Origin: Gammaproteobacteria bacterium
GTDB taxonomy: Bacteria; Pseudomonadota; Gammaproteobacteria; Steroidobacterales; Rariloculaceae
DNA length: 64,000 nucleotides
Reading direction: 5' to 3'
Assembly: GCA_022825505.1 (NCBI GenBank)
Contig: JAJDWR010000067.1
Location: 124,001-188,000 of the forward strand
Numbering within the stretch: the first letter of the stretch is position 1; every line of letters starts with the position of its first letter. Shown here piece by piece: positions 9,290 to 16,944 of the stretch. The notes below the pieces were generated by a model, which saw only the letters and a program-made list of their open reading frames with translations, searched no databases and was not told where the DNA came from. The position numbers were made by a program, and so were the translations under genes.

Positions 9290-9933
9290 GCCTGACTCAT
9301 GACTCCAATAACCTGAAGCGACCCTTCGTAGATCATGCTCAGCGAAACATAGACGATGACGGCGAGGCCCAGGTAACCGATCCAGTGATTGCGCGCGAGA
9401 ATCCGGGCAATATAGGCTGCGGCCAATCCCATGAAGGCAATGGACAGCGCCAGGCCGAAAATCAGCACCCAAAGGTGGTCCCGGGCGACGCCCGCCACCG
9501 CAAGCACATTATCCAATGACATCGAAACGTCGGCAATGATGATTTGCGTGACCGCGGCGCGCAGCGACTTCACGGGCGCCCGGGCATTGTCCACCGGCTC
9601 GCCGCCGGCCATCGCCCCGATGTTGCGGGCGGCGTGTTGCTGCTGCGACTGGGCCCGAAGCTCGCGCCAGAGCTTCCAGCTTACCCACAGCAGCAGGATG
9701 CCGCCGGCCAGCAGCAGGCCGATGATCTGCAGTAACTGAACGGTCAGGAGCGCAAAAATGACCCGCAGGACAGTGGCCGCCGCGATGCCGAGGACGAGCA
9801 CGCGGCCGCGCAGGTGAGCCGGAAGCCCGACGACGGCCATGCCGATGACGATGGCATTGTCCCCGGCCAGCACCAGGTCCACCAGAATCACCTGCACGAG
9901 CGCGGAAAGTTCGGAAAGGGAGATCAGATCCAT
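9286..9933 (-). CDS. TerC-family integral membrane protein
   Basis: The 215-residue protein has about seven membrane helices. It carries the paired acidic motifs of the TerC/YjbE family: VDLVLAGDNAIVIG near the N-terminus and IADVSMSLDNVLAVAG in the middle. Members are linked to manganese or calcium export, or to metal loading of exported enzymes. It is the first gene of the leftward operon with the MacAB-like exporter, and its stop overlaps the adaptor start. Co-transcription suggests a role in the same export or envelope process, which is inference. Confidence 0.88.
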   Translation of the reverse strand: MDLISLSELSALVQVILVDLVLAGDNAIVIGMAVVGLPAHLRGRVLVLGIAAATVLRVIFALLTVQLLQIIGLLLAGGILLLWVSWKLWRELRAQSQQQHAARNIGAMAGGEPVDNARAPVKSLRAAVTQIIIADVSMSLDNVLAVAGVARDHLWVLIFGLALSIAFMGLAAAYIARILARNHWIGYLGLAVIVYVSLSMIYEGSLQVIGVMSQA

Positions 9934-10051
9934 TCAGTTCTCTCGATGGGGATGGCCGCAACAGCGGCGATAGTTTGCCGTTATTTCCGTCAGGATTCAT
10001 CCTGGCATGTTCACGCGGGCGGCTCGCATGCCAATCCGGACGTGCTGCAGT

Positions 10052-10114
10052 CATGCCGACCGGCGGGACCGGCATGCTGACCAGCAGGACTGCCATGGCG
10101 ACCGGCGGAACCGG
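10052..10114. repeat. Three tandem imperfect 21-base repeats
   Basis: Units start at 10052, 10073 and 10094. Each begins with CATG and shares the frame CATGnnGACCnGCnGnACnG. Units one and three are the closest pair. They lie in the 258-base divergent gap between the TerC-family gene and the metalloprotease gene. Each unit is partly self-complementary (for example CATGCCG and CGGCATG at 10052-10076). The 21-base period equals two DNA turns, so stacked regulator sites are possible. I see no clear -10/-35 pair and nothing else in the gap. Confidence 0.7.
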
Positions 10115-10191
10115 AATACCGCGGAAGCTGGATGCTGGCCCATGGCGGTGGAATTTTCTATGCTTTTGTTCCGCTTCCCGAGGACCGTGAC

Positions 10192-12744
10192 ATGACAAAC
10201 CCGCTTCGATGTCGATTCGTGCTGTGGCTGGTACCACTAACGTTGGTAATGCCGGCGTTCGCCCAGGAGGCCGATGAGGCTGGCGAGGACGACGAGGAGG
10301 ATCGCGAGACAATCGCCGATCTCACCGAAAACAGCGACCGCTTCGATGGTCTCTTTACGCTCTACCGGGACCGTGATACCGGCGAGACGCACATGGTGGT
10401 CATGCCGGAGCAACTGGACAGGGAGTTCATCTACGTCTCGGTGAGCACCGACGGCGTGGTCGAGGGCGGCACCTTCAGGGGCAACTATCGCGAGAACCGC
10501 GTGCTGTCCGTCGGGCGCCACTTCGATCGTATCGAGATTCGCGCCGAGAATACGGCGTTCTATTTCGACCCCGACAACCCGTTGAGCCGTGCCGCGGACG
10601 CCAATATCAGCCCCGGGCTGCTGGCCTCGCAGCCGATTCTGGCGGAGGACGAAGACACCGGCGCCATGCTCATCGCCGCGGACGAACTGTTCGCCAGCGA
10701 AACACTGTCGCAGGTAAAGCCCTCGCCGAATCCGGACCGCGACGACCGGGACCGATTCGAACTCGGCAGCCTGAGCGACGAGAAGAGCAAGATCACGGCG
10801 ATACGCAACTACCCGTTGAACACCGACGTGCAGGTCGAGTACGTCTACGAAGACCCGGCGCCCACGGTTTCCGGGGACGAGGAGGTCACCGACAGCCGTT
10901 ACGTAAGCATCCATTTGCAGCACTCGCTGATCGCGATGCCGGAAACCGACTACCGGCCACGGTTCACCGACCACCGCATGGGTTTCTTTGCGGAGCAGGT
11001 CACCGATCTGACCGACGATTCGGTGACCCCCTACCGGGACCTGGTGCAGCGCTGGCACCTGGTCAAGCAGGATCCGTCCGCCGCCATCTCCGAACCCGTG
11101 GAGCCCATCGTCTGGTGGATCGAGAACACCACGCCGATGGAATTCAGGGAATCGATCCGCGAAGGCGTGCTCGCCTGGAACCGGTCGTTCGAGAAGATCG
11201 GGTTTCGCAATGCCCTTGAAGTGCGCGTGCAGCCCGACGATGCGGACTGGGATGCCGGCGACATCCGCTACAACGTGCTTCGCTGGACTTCCTCGCCCAA
11301 CCCGCCATTTTCCGGTTACGGGCCGTCGTTCACCAATCCGCGCACCGGCCAGATCATCGGCGCCGACATCATGCTCGAATACTCGGGCGTCACGCGGCGA
11401 GTCGACTATCAGCGCATTCTCGACAATCTGGATTTCTCTCAGGTTCCCGAGCGCTTCGAACCCGGTTACTGCTCCATCGGCCACGAGTTGCACCTGAGCC
11501 AGGCGTTCGGTCGGCTGGCCGTGGATGCCCTGCAGATGGGTTCGGCGGCGGAAGAACAGTTGATTCACGAGTTCCTGGTGGATCTGACGTTGCACGAGGT
11601 GGGTCATACCCTCGGCTTTGCCCACAACTTCGCCGCATCCAACATGCTGACGCCGGACGAGATCCACGATCCGGAGGTGGTCGCGGAGCGTAGCCTGCAG
11701 GCGTCGGTAATGGATTACACCGATATCCACATTGCGACCGGCGGACGGGAGCAGACGGCCTATTTCAGCACCATGCCGGGGGTTTATGACGACTGGATCG
11801 TCGAATACAGTTACTCGCAGGCGCTGGACGATCCCGGGGCGGAACGCGAACGCCTGCGGGAAATCGCCTCCCGTTCAACCGAACCCCAACTGCTGTTCGG
11901 CACGGACGATCACGTCATGCGCGCCCCCGGATGGGCCATGGACCCCCGCGTGCACTGGTACGACCTGACCAGCGATCCGGTCGGCTATGCCGAAGAGCGC
12001 CTGAATCTGATCGGGGAACTGGTGGTCACGGCCCGGGAGAAAAACGCCGCCGAAGGCGAGTCCTGGCATCGGCTGCGCGACGCTTACGGTATCTTGCTGT
12101 CGCAGTTCTCCCGCTCCATCAGCGTGCTGGCCCATCAGGTCGGCGGCGTTTTCGTGAATCGGTCGGTATCGGGTCAGTCCGGCGCCGACGTGCCGTTCGT
12201 GCCGGTGAGCCTCGAAACTCAGCAACGTGCGATGGAAGGGATCGCGCTGCACCTGTTTGCGCCTGACGCGCTGGAAGGCTCCGAAGAACTCTACAGCTAC
12301 CTGCAGGCCCAGCGAAGGCTTTGGAACTTCTGGGGCGAAACCGAGGATCCGAAGGTCCATGAGTGGCTGCTCTCGGTACAGCGCGGCGTGCTGGCGCACC
12401 TGCTGCATCCCACTGTCATGACGCGAATCACCGATTCCCGCCTCTACGGCAACGAATACGCATTGGCGGACATGATGGACGACCTGACCGCCGCGATTTT
12501 CGACGCGGACAGGCGTGGAGACGTGAACACCTTCCGGCAGAACCTGCAGGTGGAGTACGTGTCGCGACTGACGGACGTCGTCACGGATAATGACCACGAC
12601 TATCCGTCGCAGTCCATGGCGCTCTACCAGTTACGGGAGATCGAGCGGATGCTGGGCGGCAAGCGCAGCGGCAACGTGGAGACGCGGGCGCATACGCAGA
12701 ACATCCTCTACATCATCCGCCGGGCTCTGGAGGAGGATGCCTGA
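10192..12744 (+). CDS. Secreted zinc metalloprotease, DUF5117/DUF5118 type
   Basis: This is a large exported protein of 850 residues with a signal peptide ending in A-F-A-Q at about residue 25. An acidic linker follows, then the DUF5118/DUF5117 region. The zinc site HEVGHTLGFAH lies at residues 468-478 and fits the metzincin pattern H-E-x-x-H-x-x-G-x-x-H. The C-terminal third is helical. Similar proteins of about 800 residues are common in marine proteobacteria and Bacteroidetes, and their substrates are mostly unknown. ATG at 10192 starts the signal peptide and is preferred to an open ATG at 10132. The gene converges on the DUF6644 pair with a six-base gap and no visible terminator. Confidence 0.9.
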   Translation: MTNPLRCRFVLWLVPLTLVMPAFAQEADEAGEDDEEDRETIADLTENSDRFDGLFTLYRDRDTGETHMVVMPEQLDREFIYVSVSTDGVVEGGTFRGNYRENRVLSVGRHFDRIEIRAENTAFYFDPDNPLSRAADANISPGLLASQPILAEDEDTGAMLIAADELFASETLSQVKPSPNPDRDDRDRFELGSLSDEKSKITAIRNYPLNTDVQVEYVYEDPAPTVSGDEEVTDSRYVSIHLQHSLIAMPETDYRPRFTDHRMGFFAEQVTDLTDDSVTPYRDLVQRWHLVKQDPSAAISEPVEPIVWWIENTTPMEFRESIREGVLAWNRSFEKIGFRNALEVRVQPDDADWDAGDIRYNVLRWTSSPNPPFSGYGPSFTNPRTGQIIGADIMLEYSGVTRRVDYQRILDNLDFSQVPERFEPGYCSIGHELHLSQAFGRLAVDALQMGSAAEEQLIHEFLVDLTLHEVGHTLGFAHNFAASNMLTPDEIHDPEVVAERSLQASVMDYTDIHIATGGREQTAYFSTMPGVYDDWIVEYSYSQALDDPGAERERLREIASRSTEPQLLFGTDDHVMRAPGWAMDPRVHWYDLTSDPVGYAEERLNLIGELVVTAREKNAAEGESWHRLRDAYGILLSQFSRSISVLAHQVGGVFVNRSVSGQSGADVPFVPVSLETQQRAMEGIALHLFAPDALEGSEELYSYLQAQRRLWNFWGETEDPKVHEWLLSVQRGVLAHLLHPTVMTRITDSRLYGNEYALADMMDDLTAAIFDADRRGDVNTFRQNLQVEYVSRLTDVVTDNDHDYPSQSMALYQLREIERMLGGKRSGNVETRAHTQNILYIIRRALEEDA

Positions 12745-12750
12745 TGCCGA

Positions 12751-13221
12751 TTACGGAAAGCCGATCAGGCGCCCGCCCAGGGCGACGCTGAACCAGAGCG
12801 AAAGGGACGCAACCGCCACCAGTTTCGGTACCGCGCCGGCGATTGTCGGGTTCCGGACCACTCGCCGCCGGATCGTGAACGTGAACAGGAGCACGGCGCC
12901 CAGCGACGCCAGCTTCAGCCAGAACGCGGTGAGGTAGTAGTACTTGGTCGCGAAGCACATGAAGAGCCAGGGTCCGGTCAGCAGCATCGATGCGATGCCG
13001 ACGAGCAACAACGGTTCGGTATCGCGAGTCAGCCGCGCGGCGGATTGACCTATCAGCCCGAGACCCAGAAGGCGAAGGTCGACCACCAGTACCGCGCCGC
13101 CGATGATCGCCAGGCCGAGCAGGTGCACGGTCGCGATGGCGGGAAAGAGCCAGGGCGAACTGCGCATTGTGACGAGCAGCGGCAGGTACTCGAGCCAGTG
13201 AAAGAACTCCAGCAGGGACAT
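12751..13221 (-). CDS. DUF6644 family membrane protein (second of pair)
   Basis: The 156-residue protein has four predicted helices. It carries the family pattern P-A-x-x-x-H-x-x-G-L followed by V-V-D-L-R-L-L-G. The His in the first of these helices and the Arg in the second are the conserved polar features. ATG at 13221 shares a base with the TGA of the first DUF6644 gene (TGATG). It is the last gene of the leftward run that starts with the two GDTLV genes. Function is unknown. Conserved membrane His residues would permit heme binding, but I cannot show it. Confidence 0.8.
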   Translation of the reverse strand: MSLLEFFHWLEYLPLLVTMRSSPWLFPAIATVHLLGLAIIGGAVLVVDLRLLGLGLIGQSAARLTRDTEPLLLVGIASMLLTGPWLFMCFATKYYYLTAFWLKLASLGAVLLFTFTIRRRVVRNPTIAGAVPKLVAVASLSLWFSVALGGRLIGFP

Positions 13222-13724
13222 CACGTGAACCAGTACTGCTGATAGGGAATCATGCGGCCGGCGACGAGAATGGCGGTCCACAGCAGTAACGTCAGGCCGC
13301 CGGCGAGTCGCGCCGCACGCGGGGGCACCGGATCATTGTCCCAATCGTCGATACTGCGGTGAACCGTGCGAAAGAACAGCCACACCGCGAGTCCGGCGAG
13401 CCCAAGCATCGCCATCTTGGCGCGAAAGAACAGATTGACGAACTTGTCCGCGGGGGACGCATAGAACATCAGCACCCCGCTGGCGGCCATGACCGCGAAT
13501 CCCCCTGTCGTCCACGGGAGCAGGCGGGTCAGGACCTGCGACACGGGGACGCGGGACATGGAAATGCCAAGCAGGCGCAGGTCGACGATGATCGCGGTGC
13601 CCAGGAACACGGCGAGCGTCAGGACGTGTGTGGCAAGAAAGGCGAGATAGGCGTAGTGGGACTCGCGCAAGGCCGTGCTGGCGGGGGTTGCCGCCAGCCA
13701 CTCGAAGATTTCAAGCAGCGGCAC
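13221..13724 (-). CDS. DUF6644 family membrane protein (first of pair)
   Basis: This 167-residue, four-helix protein is paralogous to the next gene. It keeps the same core, FLATHVLTLAVFLGTAIIVD followed by LRLLG, and a positively charged segment FRAKMAM. The two chains probably form a heterodimer, since they overlap by one base and share length and layout. It follows the DUF6152 gene by 51 bases, tying this membrane pair to the secreted DUF6152/GDTLV proteins. Confidence 0.8.
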   Translation of the reverse strand: MPLLEIFEWLAATPASTALRESHYAYLAFLATHVLTLAVFLGTAIIVDLRLLGISMSRVPVSQVLTRLLPWTTGGFAVMAASGVLMFYASPADKFVNLFFRAKMAMLGLAGLAVWLFFRTVHRSIDDWDNDPVPPRAARLAGGLTLLLWTAILVAGRMIPYQQYWFT

Positions 13725-13775
13725 GGGACTGTCCGGAGAAGGGTCGGCAGCGCGCCGTGCCGCCCCGCGAACCGG

Positions 13776-14207
13776 TCAGCGATCGCGTTCGGGCCTCGGC
13801 TGCCCGTCGGCGCCCGGCGCAGATCCTCCCATGAAGACCTTGCTGCCGTCGAGATACTCGAAGAAAACGGCTACGCCCTTGTTTTCACCGCTCTTGGCCT
13901 GATAGGCGAAAACCTTGATCTCCGACCCCACCGGAAGCGTGTCTCGGGTGAGCCCGTTTCTGAAGAGGTTCACGGGCGGTCCACCCTCGAAACCCCAGTT
14001 GGTCACGGTACCGTCCTCGTTGGTGACGTCCACCCAGAGCCATGAATGCGGGTTGGTCAACTCCACCTTTGTCACGACGCCCTGCATGTTGAGCGGAGCG
14101 TTCTCATCGTAGGCCGCTGCGAACGAGTGGTGCGCCGCTGCATGGCCCGATGCCAGCAGGCCGGCAACCACCAGGATCGTCAGGCCTGGCCAGAGTCGTT
14201 GTTTCAT
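13776..14207 (-). CDS. Secreted DUF6152 protein
   Basis: The exported protein has 143 residues. A signal peptide ends G-H-A-A-A, and cleavage there leaves mature His-His-Ser-Phe. The domain keeps N-P-H-S-W at about residue 51, W-G-F-E-G, and a late G-x-x-V-F-x-x-Y-L-D-G strand. It is a small all-beta domain of unknown function. ATG at 14207 has AGGGGGGC upstream and is preferred to a start 41 codons earlier. It sits between a GDTLV gene and the DUF6644 pair in one leftward operon. Confidence 0.85.
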   Translation of the reverse strand: MKQRLWPGLTILVVAGLLASGHAAAHHSFAAAYDENAPLNMQGVVTKVELTNPHSWLWVDVTNEDGTVTNWGFEGGPPVNLFRNGLTRDTLPVGSEIKVFAYQAKSGENKGVAVFFEYLDGSKVFMGGSAPGADGQPRPERDR

Positions 14208-14241
14208 TTTCTGCCCCCCTTCGCTACTCCGTCCGGGACGC

Positions 14242-15351
14242 CTATTCCCGGGCCGCTTCATATTCTGCCGCGCGTACCCGCGCCCCCCTGAGCACGTTGA
14301 TGATGCCATAGTTCTGCTCGTGGCAGGCAAACTCGAACAACCCCGGAGGCTCCATCATCGGCCAGGGTACCTCGATGCTCCAGGGCGCCTCCCAGGTGGT
14401 GGGGTCCGTCATCGTAGCCTCGTAGAGAATCGTGTCACCGGCGACGCGAGTCAGCCGTTCCTGAAGATGAAGGTTTCCGGCTGAGCCGTCCCACTTGCGG
14501 CCATCGTGAAAGTTGGTCGTTTCGATGACCAGCGTGTCGTCGTCCCAGTGGCCTCGCGATTCCCCGAGCCAGCTTCGCACGCTCGGCGGTGGCGGGGGCG
14601 TTTCGCCCAGGCGGATGATACGCACGTCGCTGTTCGCCTGGGTGATGAGAATCACCGCCTCGGGCGTCTGAACGATCTGCGATTGACCGGTATTCTGCAG
14701 GAACGGCACCCGCGGCGGACCCTGGTTGCCCTGTATGCAGCGCTCGTACAGCCCCCTGGACTCCAGCGTATGCCGGCGCGCCTGCTGTTCCAGCCGGGCC
14801 TGTCCCCCGGTTGTCAGCGGTGGGACCCGCCCGTTCGGCGGATCCACAACGAGCGACGTGCGCAGGTTGGGGCGGATCGGGCTCTGCCAGTTGTCCATGC
14901 CGAATTCGGTCCAGTCGTAGTGCACGGTCGCGGGATCCACCGAGGCGTCCTGCGTCGCCCAGCGGACAAAGGCGGTAATCGCTTCCTCTTCCGTGTACAG
15001 GGGGTTTCCGGCCAGGTCGGCAGGGCGTTCCAGGGGCACATAGGCCACGTTCAGCCAATACCCGGTCAGGTCGGGATCGCCCCATGGGGTCCGCGGCGAA
15101 GTCTCGCGGGGCGCGTTCGGATCCCAGATGCGCCTTGTGGCTTCGGCAATGAACGACTCGGCTTCCTCGCGGAAATATGCGTAGGTCGACTCGGAAGTGT
15201 GCGGAGACGCGGCGCGGGCGGCCTCAACCGTTTCCTCCGATGCCTGATTGATCAGGGCGGATGGCGGCGGTGACTGTGCACTCGCGGGCAATGCCGCCAG
15301 TGCGGCAGTTACGGCCGTCAACGAAACAAAGAGGCGGATTCCACCATTCAT
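14242..15351 (-). CDS. Secreted GDTLV-family protein
   Basis: This is a 369-residue exported protein (signal peptide to A-S-A-Q, about residue 25) of a family without a firm function. The diagnostic core is S-R-G-H-W-D-D-D-T-L-V-I-E-T-T-N-F. It is followed by the L-x-E-R-L-T strand, Y-E-A-T-M-T-D-P, W-x-x-P-W-S, and a C-terminal F-E-F-A-C-H-E. An N-terminal helical segment precedes G-D-P-D-L-T-G-Y-W, which opens the common domain. GGGGAG precedes ATG at 15351. It lies 22 bases after a paralogue and 34 before a DUF6152 gene. Confidence 0.72.
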   Translation of the reverse strand: MNGGIRLFVSLTAVTAALAALPASAQSPPPSALINQASEETVEAARAASPHTSESTYAYFREEAESFIAEATRRIWDPNAPRETSPRTPWGDPDLTGYWLNVAYVPLERPADLAGNPLYTEEEAITAFVRWATQDASVDPATVHYDWTEFGMDNWQSPIRPNLRTSLVVDPPNGRVPPLTTGGQARLEQQARRHTLESRGLYERCIQGNQGPPRVPFLQNTGQSQIVQTPEAVILITQANSDVRIIRLGETPPPPPSVRSWLGESRGHWDDDTLVIETTNFHDGRKWDGSAGNLHLQERLTRVAGDTILYEATMTDPTTWEAPWSIEVPWPMMEPPGLFEFACHEQNYGIINVLRGARVRAAEYEAARE

Positions 15352-15373
15352 TTCAACTTGCTCCCCGTGAATT

Positions 15374-16249
15374 CTAGTCGTTGGAAACGTCCTCGTCATA
15401 AAAGCCCAGCGGCCTGTACATCATCGGTTCGACGATGGGAATGCACTGGAATTCATGCAGCCGGGCGTCCGCCTCGACATGCCGGTAGAGCATGAAGCCG
15501 ATGTTCCAGGGCCGCGTGAACACGTTCGGATCCTGGATGGTGGCCTCATAGCGCATATGGTAGGGGCTGACGGGCGTCCATCGTTCGGTCACCCGCAGGG
15601 CGTCGCTGGCGAAGTTGCCTTCGCGGTCGAACCATGTGTGCTCGTTGAATCCCTGAACATCGACCACCAGCGTATTGCCCTCCCAGCGGCCGTTCGAGGT
15701 ACCCATCCAGGACTGATCGTACGCCGGGCGTTCCTCGTCCATGTAGATTGTGCGATAGGCGCCCTTGTACTCGTAGACGATCAGCACCTGTTCCGGTGTC
15801 TGAAATATCCGGAAGGGAAACGGCATATAGTTTGCCCGCGGTACACCGGCGCGGAAACACTGCAGCTCCGGGTCTCCGGTGTCGAAGCGTCTGGGGTCAT
15901 TGGTGACGTTGACCACGGCCCTGTTCTCGAAGTTGCGTTGCTGCTCGGTGGCCGCCCACTCCTGATAAGGCAGTTCATCGCCCTCCACTATGCCCAGTCC
16001 TGCCCGCCCGGCGCCCCAGGCGCCGGTCACCTCCGCGAAGGGGCCCGGCTGCACGGAGTGGGACAGGATGTTCCAGTTGGCGGTCGTGAAGGACTGCCAG
16101 ATCCCGCTGATGTCGGGCGTGCCGTGCAGCGTGCGCGGCGGCGTGTAGTCGGGGAACGGTTCGTGGATCTGGGTCTGTGCTGCGGCAACTCCTGCGAGGC
16201 ACATGATGAGTGTGCCGGCCTGCAGCGCGCCGGCTTTGTTTTTCTCCAA
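15374..16249 (-). CDS. Secreted GDTLV-family protein, TTG start
   Basis: The protein has 291 residues and a signal peptide (LIMCLAGVAAAQ). It shares H-G-T-P-D-I-S-G-I-W-Q, the M-P-F-P-F-R-I-F-Q-T-P-E-Q-V-L-I-V-Y-E-Y strand, then S-N-G-R-W-E-G-N-T-L-V-V-D-V, R-Y-E-A-T-I-Q-D-P and a final E-F-Q-C-I-P. I place the start at TTG (16249), because GGGAGG lies eight bases before it and no ATG inside the frame has a ribosome site. It is the first gene of the leftward operon that ends with the DUF6644 pair. Confidence 0.72.
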   Translation of the reverse strand: MEKNKAGALQAGTLIMCLAGVAAAQTQIHEPFPDYTPPRTLHGTPDISGIWQSFTTANWNILSHSVQPGPFAEVTGAWGAGRAGLGIVEGDELPYQEWAATEQQRNFENRAVVNVTNDPRRFDTGDPELQCFRAGVPRANYMPFPFRIFQTPEQVLIVYEYKGAYRTIYMDEERPAYDQSWMGTSNGRWEGNTLVVDVQGFNEHTWFDREGNFASDALRVTERWTPVSPYHMRYEATIQDPNVFTRPWNIGFMLYRHVEADARLHEFQCIPIVEPMMYRPLGFYDEDVSND

Positions 16250-16319
16250 TGTCCTGACCTCCCTTCCAGAAGGGACAACCCATTCTAGCGCGCCGCCTGC
16301 CGGCGCGTCGCCCGCCCAC

Positions 16320-16341
16320 AAAAAAAACCCCGAGCGCGGGG
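16320..16341 (-). terminator. Rho-independent terminator after the TonB-box repeat gene
   Basis: CCCCG (16328-16332) pairs with CGGGG (16337-16341) around a four-base loop. On the minus strand the stem is followed by eight T. It lies about 30 bases beyond the stop of the small repeat protein and isolates that gene from the operon to its left. Confidence 0.8.
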
Positions 16342-16372
16342 CGCCCGGGGAATCAGGGGATGGACGTTGCGT

Positions 16373-16708
16373 CTAAGTGCGGTCGAGGAGCGCGAACCGC
16401 AGGGACATCAGCCGGGCCAGTCGCGCATCGCGCACATCCTGCAGGCTGGCGGTAACTACAACTTCTTCCATGGGCTCGGCTGCGGGAGCCTCGGCCGTGA
16501 CGACGATTTCCTCCATGTAGAGGTGGGCGGGCGCCTTGGCGGTGACGACGATTTCCTCCATGTACAGATGCGCCGGCGCTTCGGCGGTCGCGACGACTTC
16601 CTCCATGACGAATCCCTCTTCCATCCAGGCCGGCGTGCCCGCCGCGCCCGCGCTGTTCGCGCCTAGGAAAATCAGGGTTGCGATCGCTGCTGTCTTCGTC
16701 GTGTTCAT
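16373..16708 (-). CDS. Small secreted protein of tandem TonB-box-like repeats
   Basis: The protein has 111 residues. A signal peptide ends G-A-N-S-A-G-A-A at about residue 23. Three 15-residue repeats and a partial fourth fill residues 35-89: MEEVVATAEAPAHLY, MEEIVVTAKAPAHLY, MEEIVVTAEAPAAEP, MEEVVVTASL. The core E-E-I-V-V-T-A is the sequence usually seen at the TonB box of proteobacterial TonB receptors; both receptors in this window have E-E-I-V-V-L there. A basic tail of about 20 residues follows. No plug or barrel is present. The gene has its own GGGAG ribosome site and terminator, so it appears to be a real free-standing gene. Function is unknown; competition for TonB is one idea. Confidence 0.75.
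   Translation of the reverse strand: MNTTKTAAIATLIFLGANSAGAAGTPAWMEEGFVMEEVVATAEAPAHLYMEEIVVTAKAPAHLYMEEIVVTAEAPAAEPMEEVVVTASLQDVRDARLARLMSLRFALLDRT
16442..16606 (-). repeat. 45-base tandem repeat inside a small secreted protein gene
   Basis: Units of 45 bases (16562-16606, 16517-16561, 16472-16516) plus a 30-base partial unit (16442-16471) encode the TonB-box-like repeats. The first two full units are nearly identical in DNA, so recent duplication and copy-number variation between strains are likely. Confidence 0.8.
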
Positions 16709-16944
16709 GGCTGGCTCCCGTGTTGTGTGGTGCAGTTCGAAGTTGCGGTCACTGTACGCGGTGGGGTCTGAAGTGTGGGTACAGAAGTCTGAAGAACCTT
16801 CAAGATTGCGAAAACAATTTCGAAGTTCGCCGCGCCGATGCGCATTCTCATGGCGATACAGGCGCCATCGTGCCGACATGTTCGGGTCTGCGGCCATGGC
16901 AGGTACAATGTCCCGCCTGAAAGAGCGCAGTCGGTGGTCGTTCG

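Noticed and set aside
10052..10114. CRISPR array
   Set aside because: The units are directly adjacent without spacers, are imperfect and number only three; no cas gene is near.
9934..10191. yybP-ykoY manganese riboswitch ahead of the TerC-family gene
   Set aside because: Such riboswitches often precede TerC genes, but I could not find the conserved core sequences on the minus strand.
9509..10312. A 267-residue minus-strand frame reading through the 21-base repeats
   Set aside because: It overlaps the TerC-family gene in another frame and has Arg/Pro-rich shadow composition; the repeat part is in frame only because the unit length is a multiple of three.
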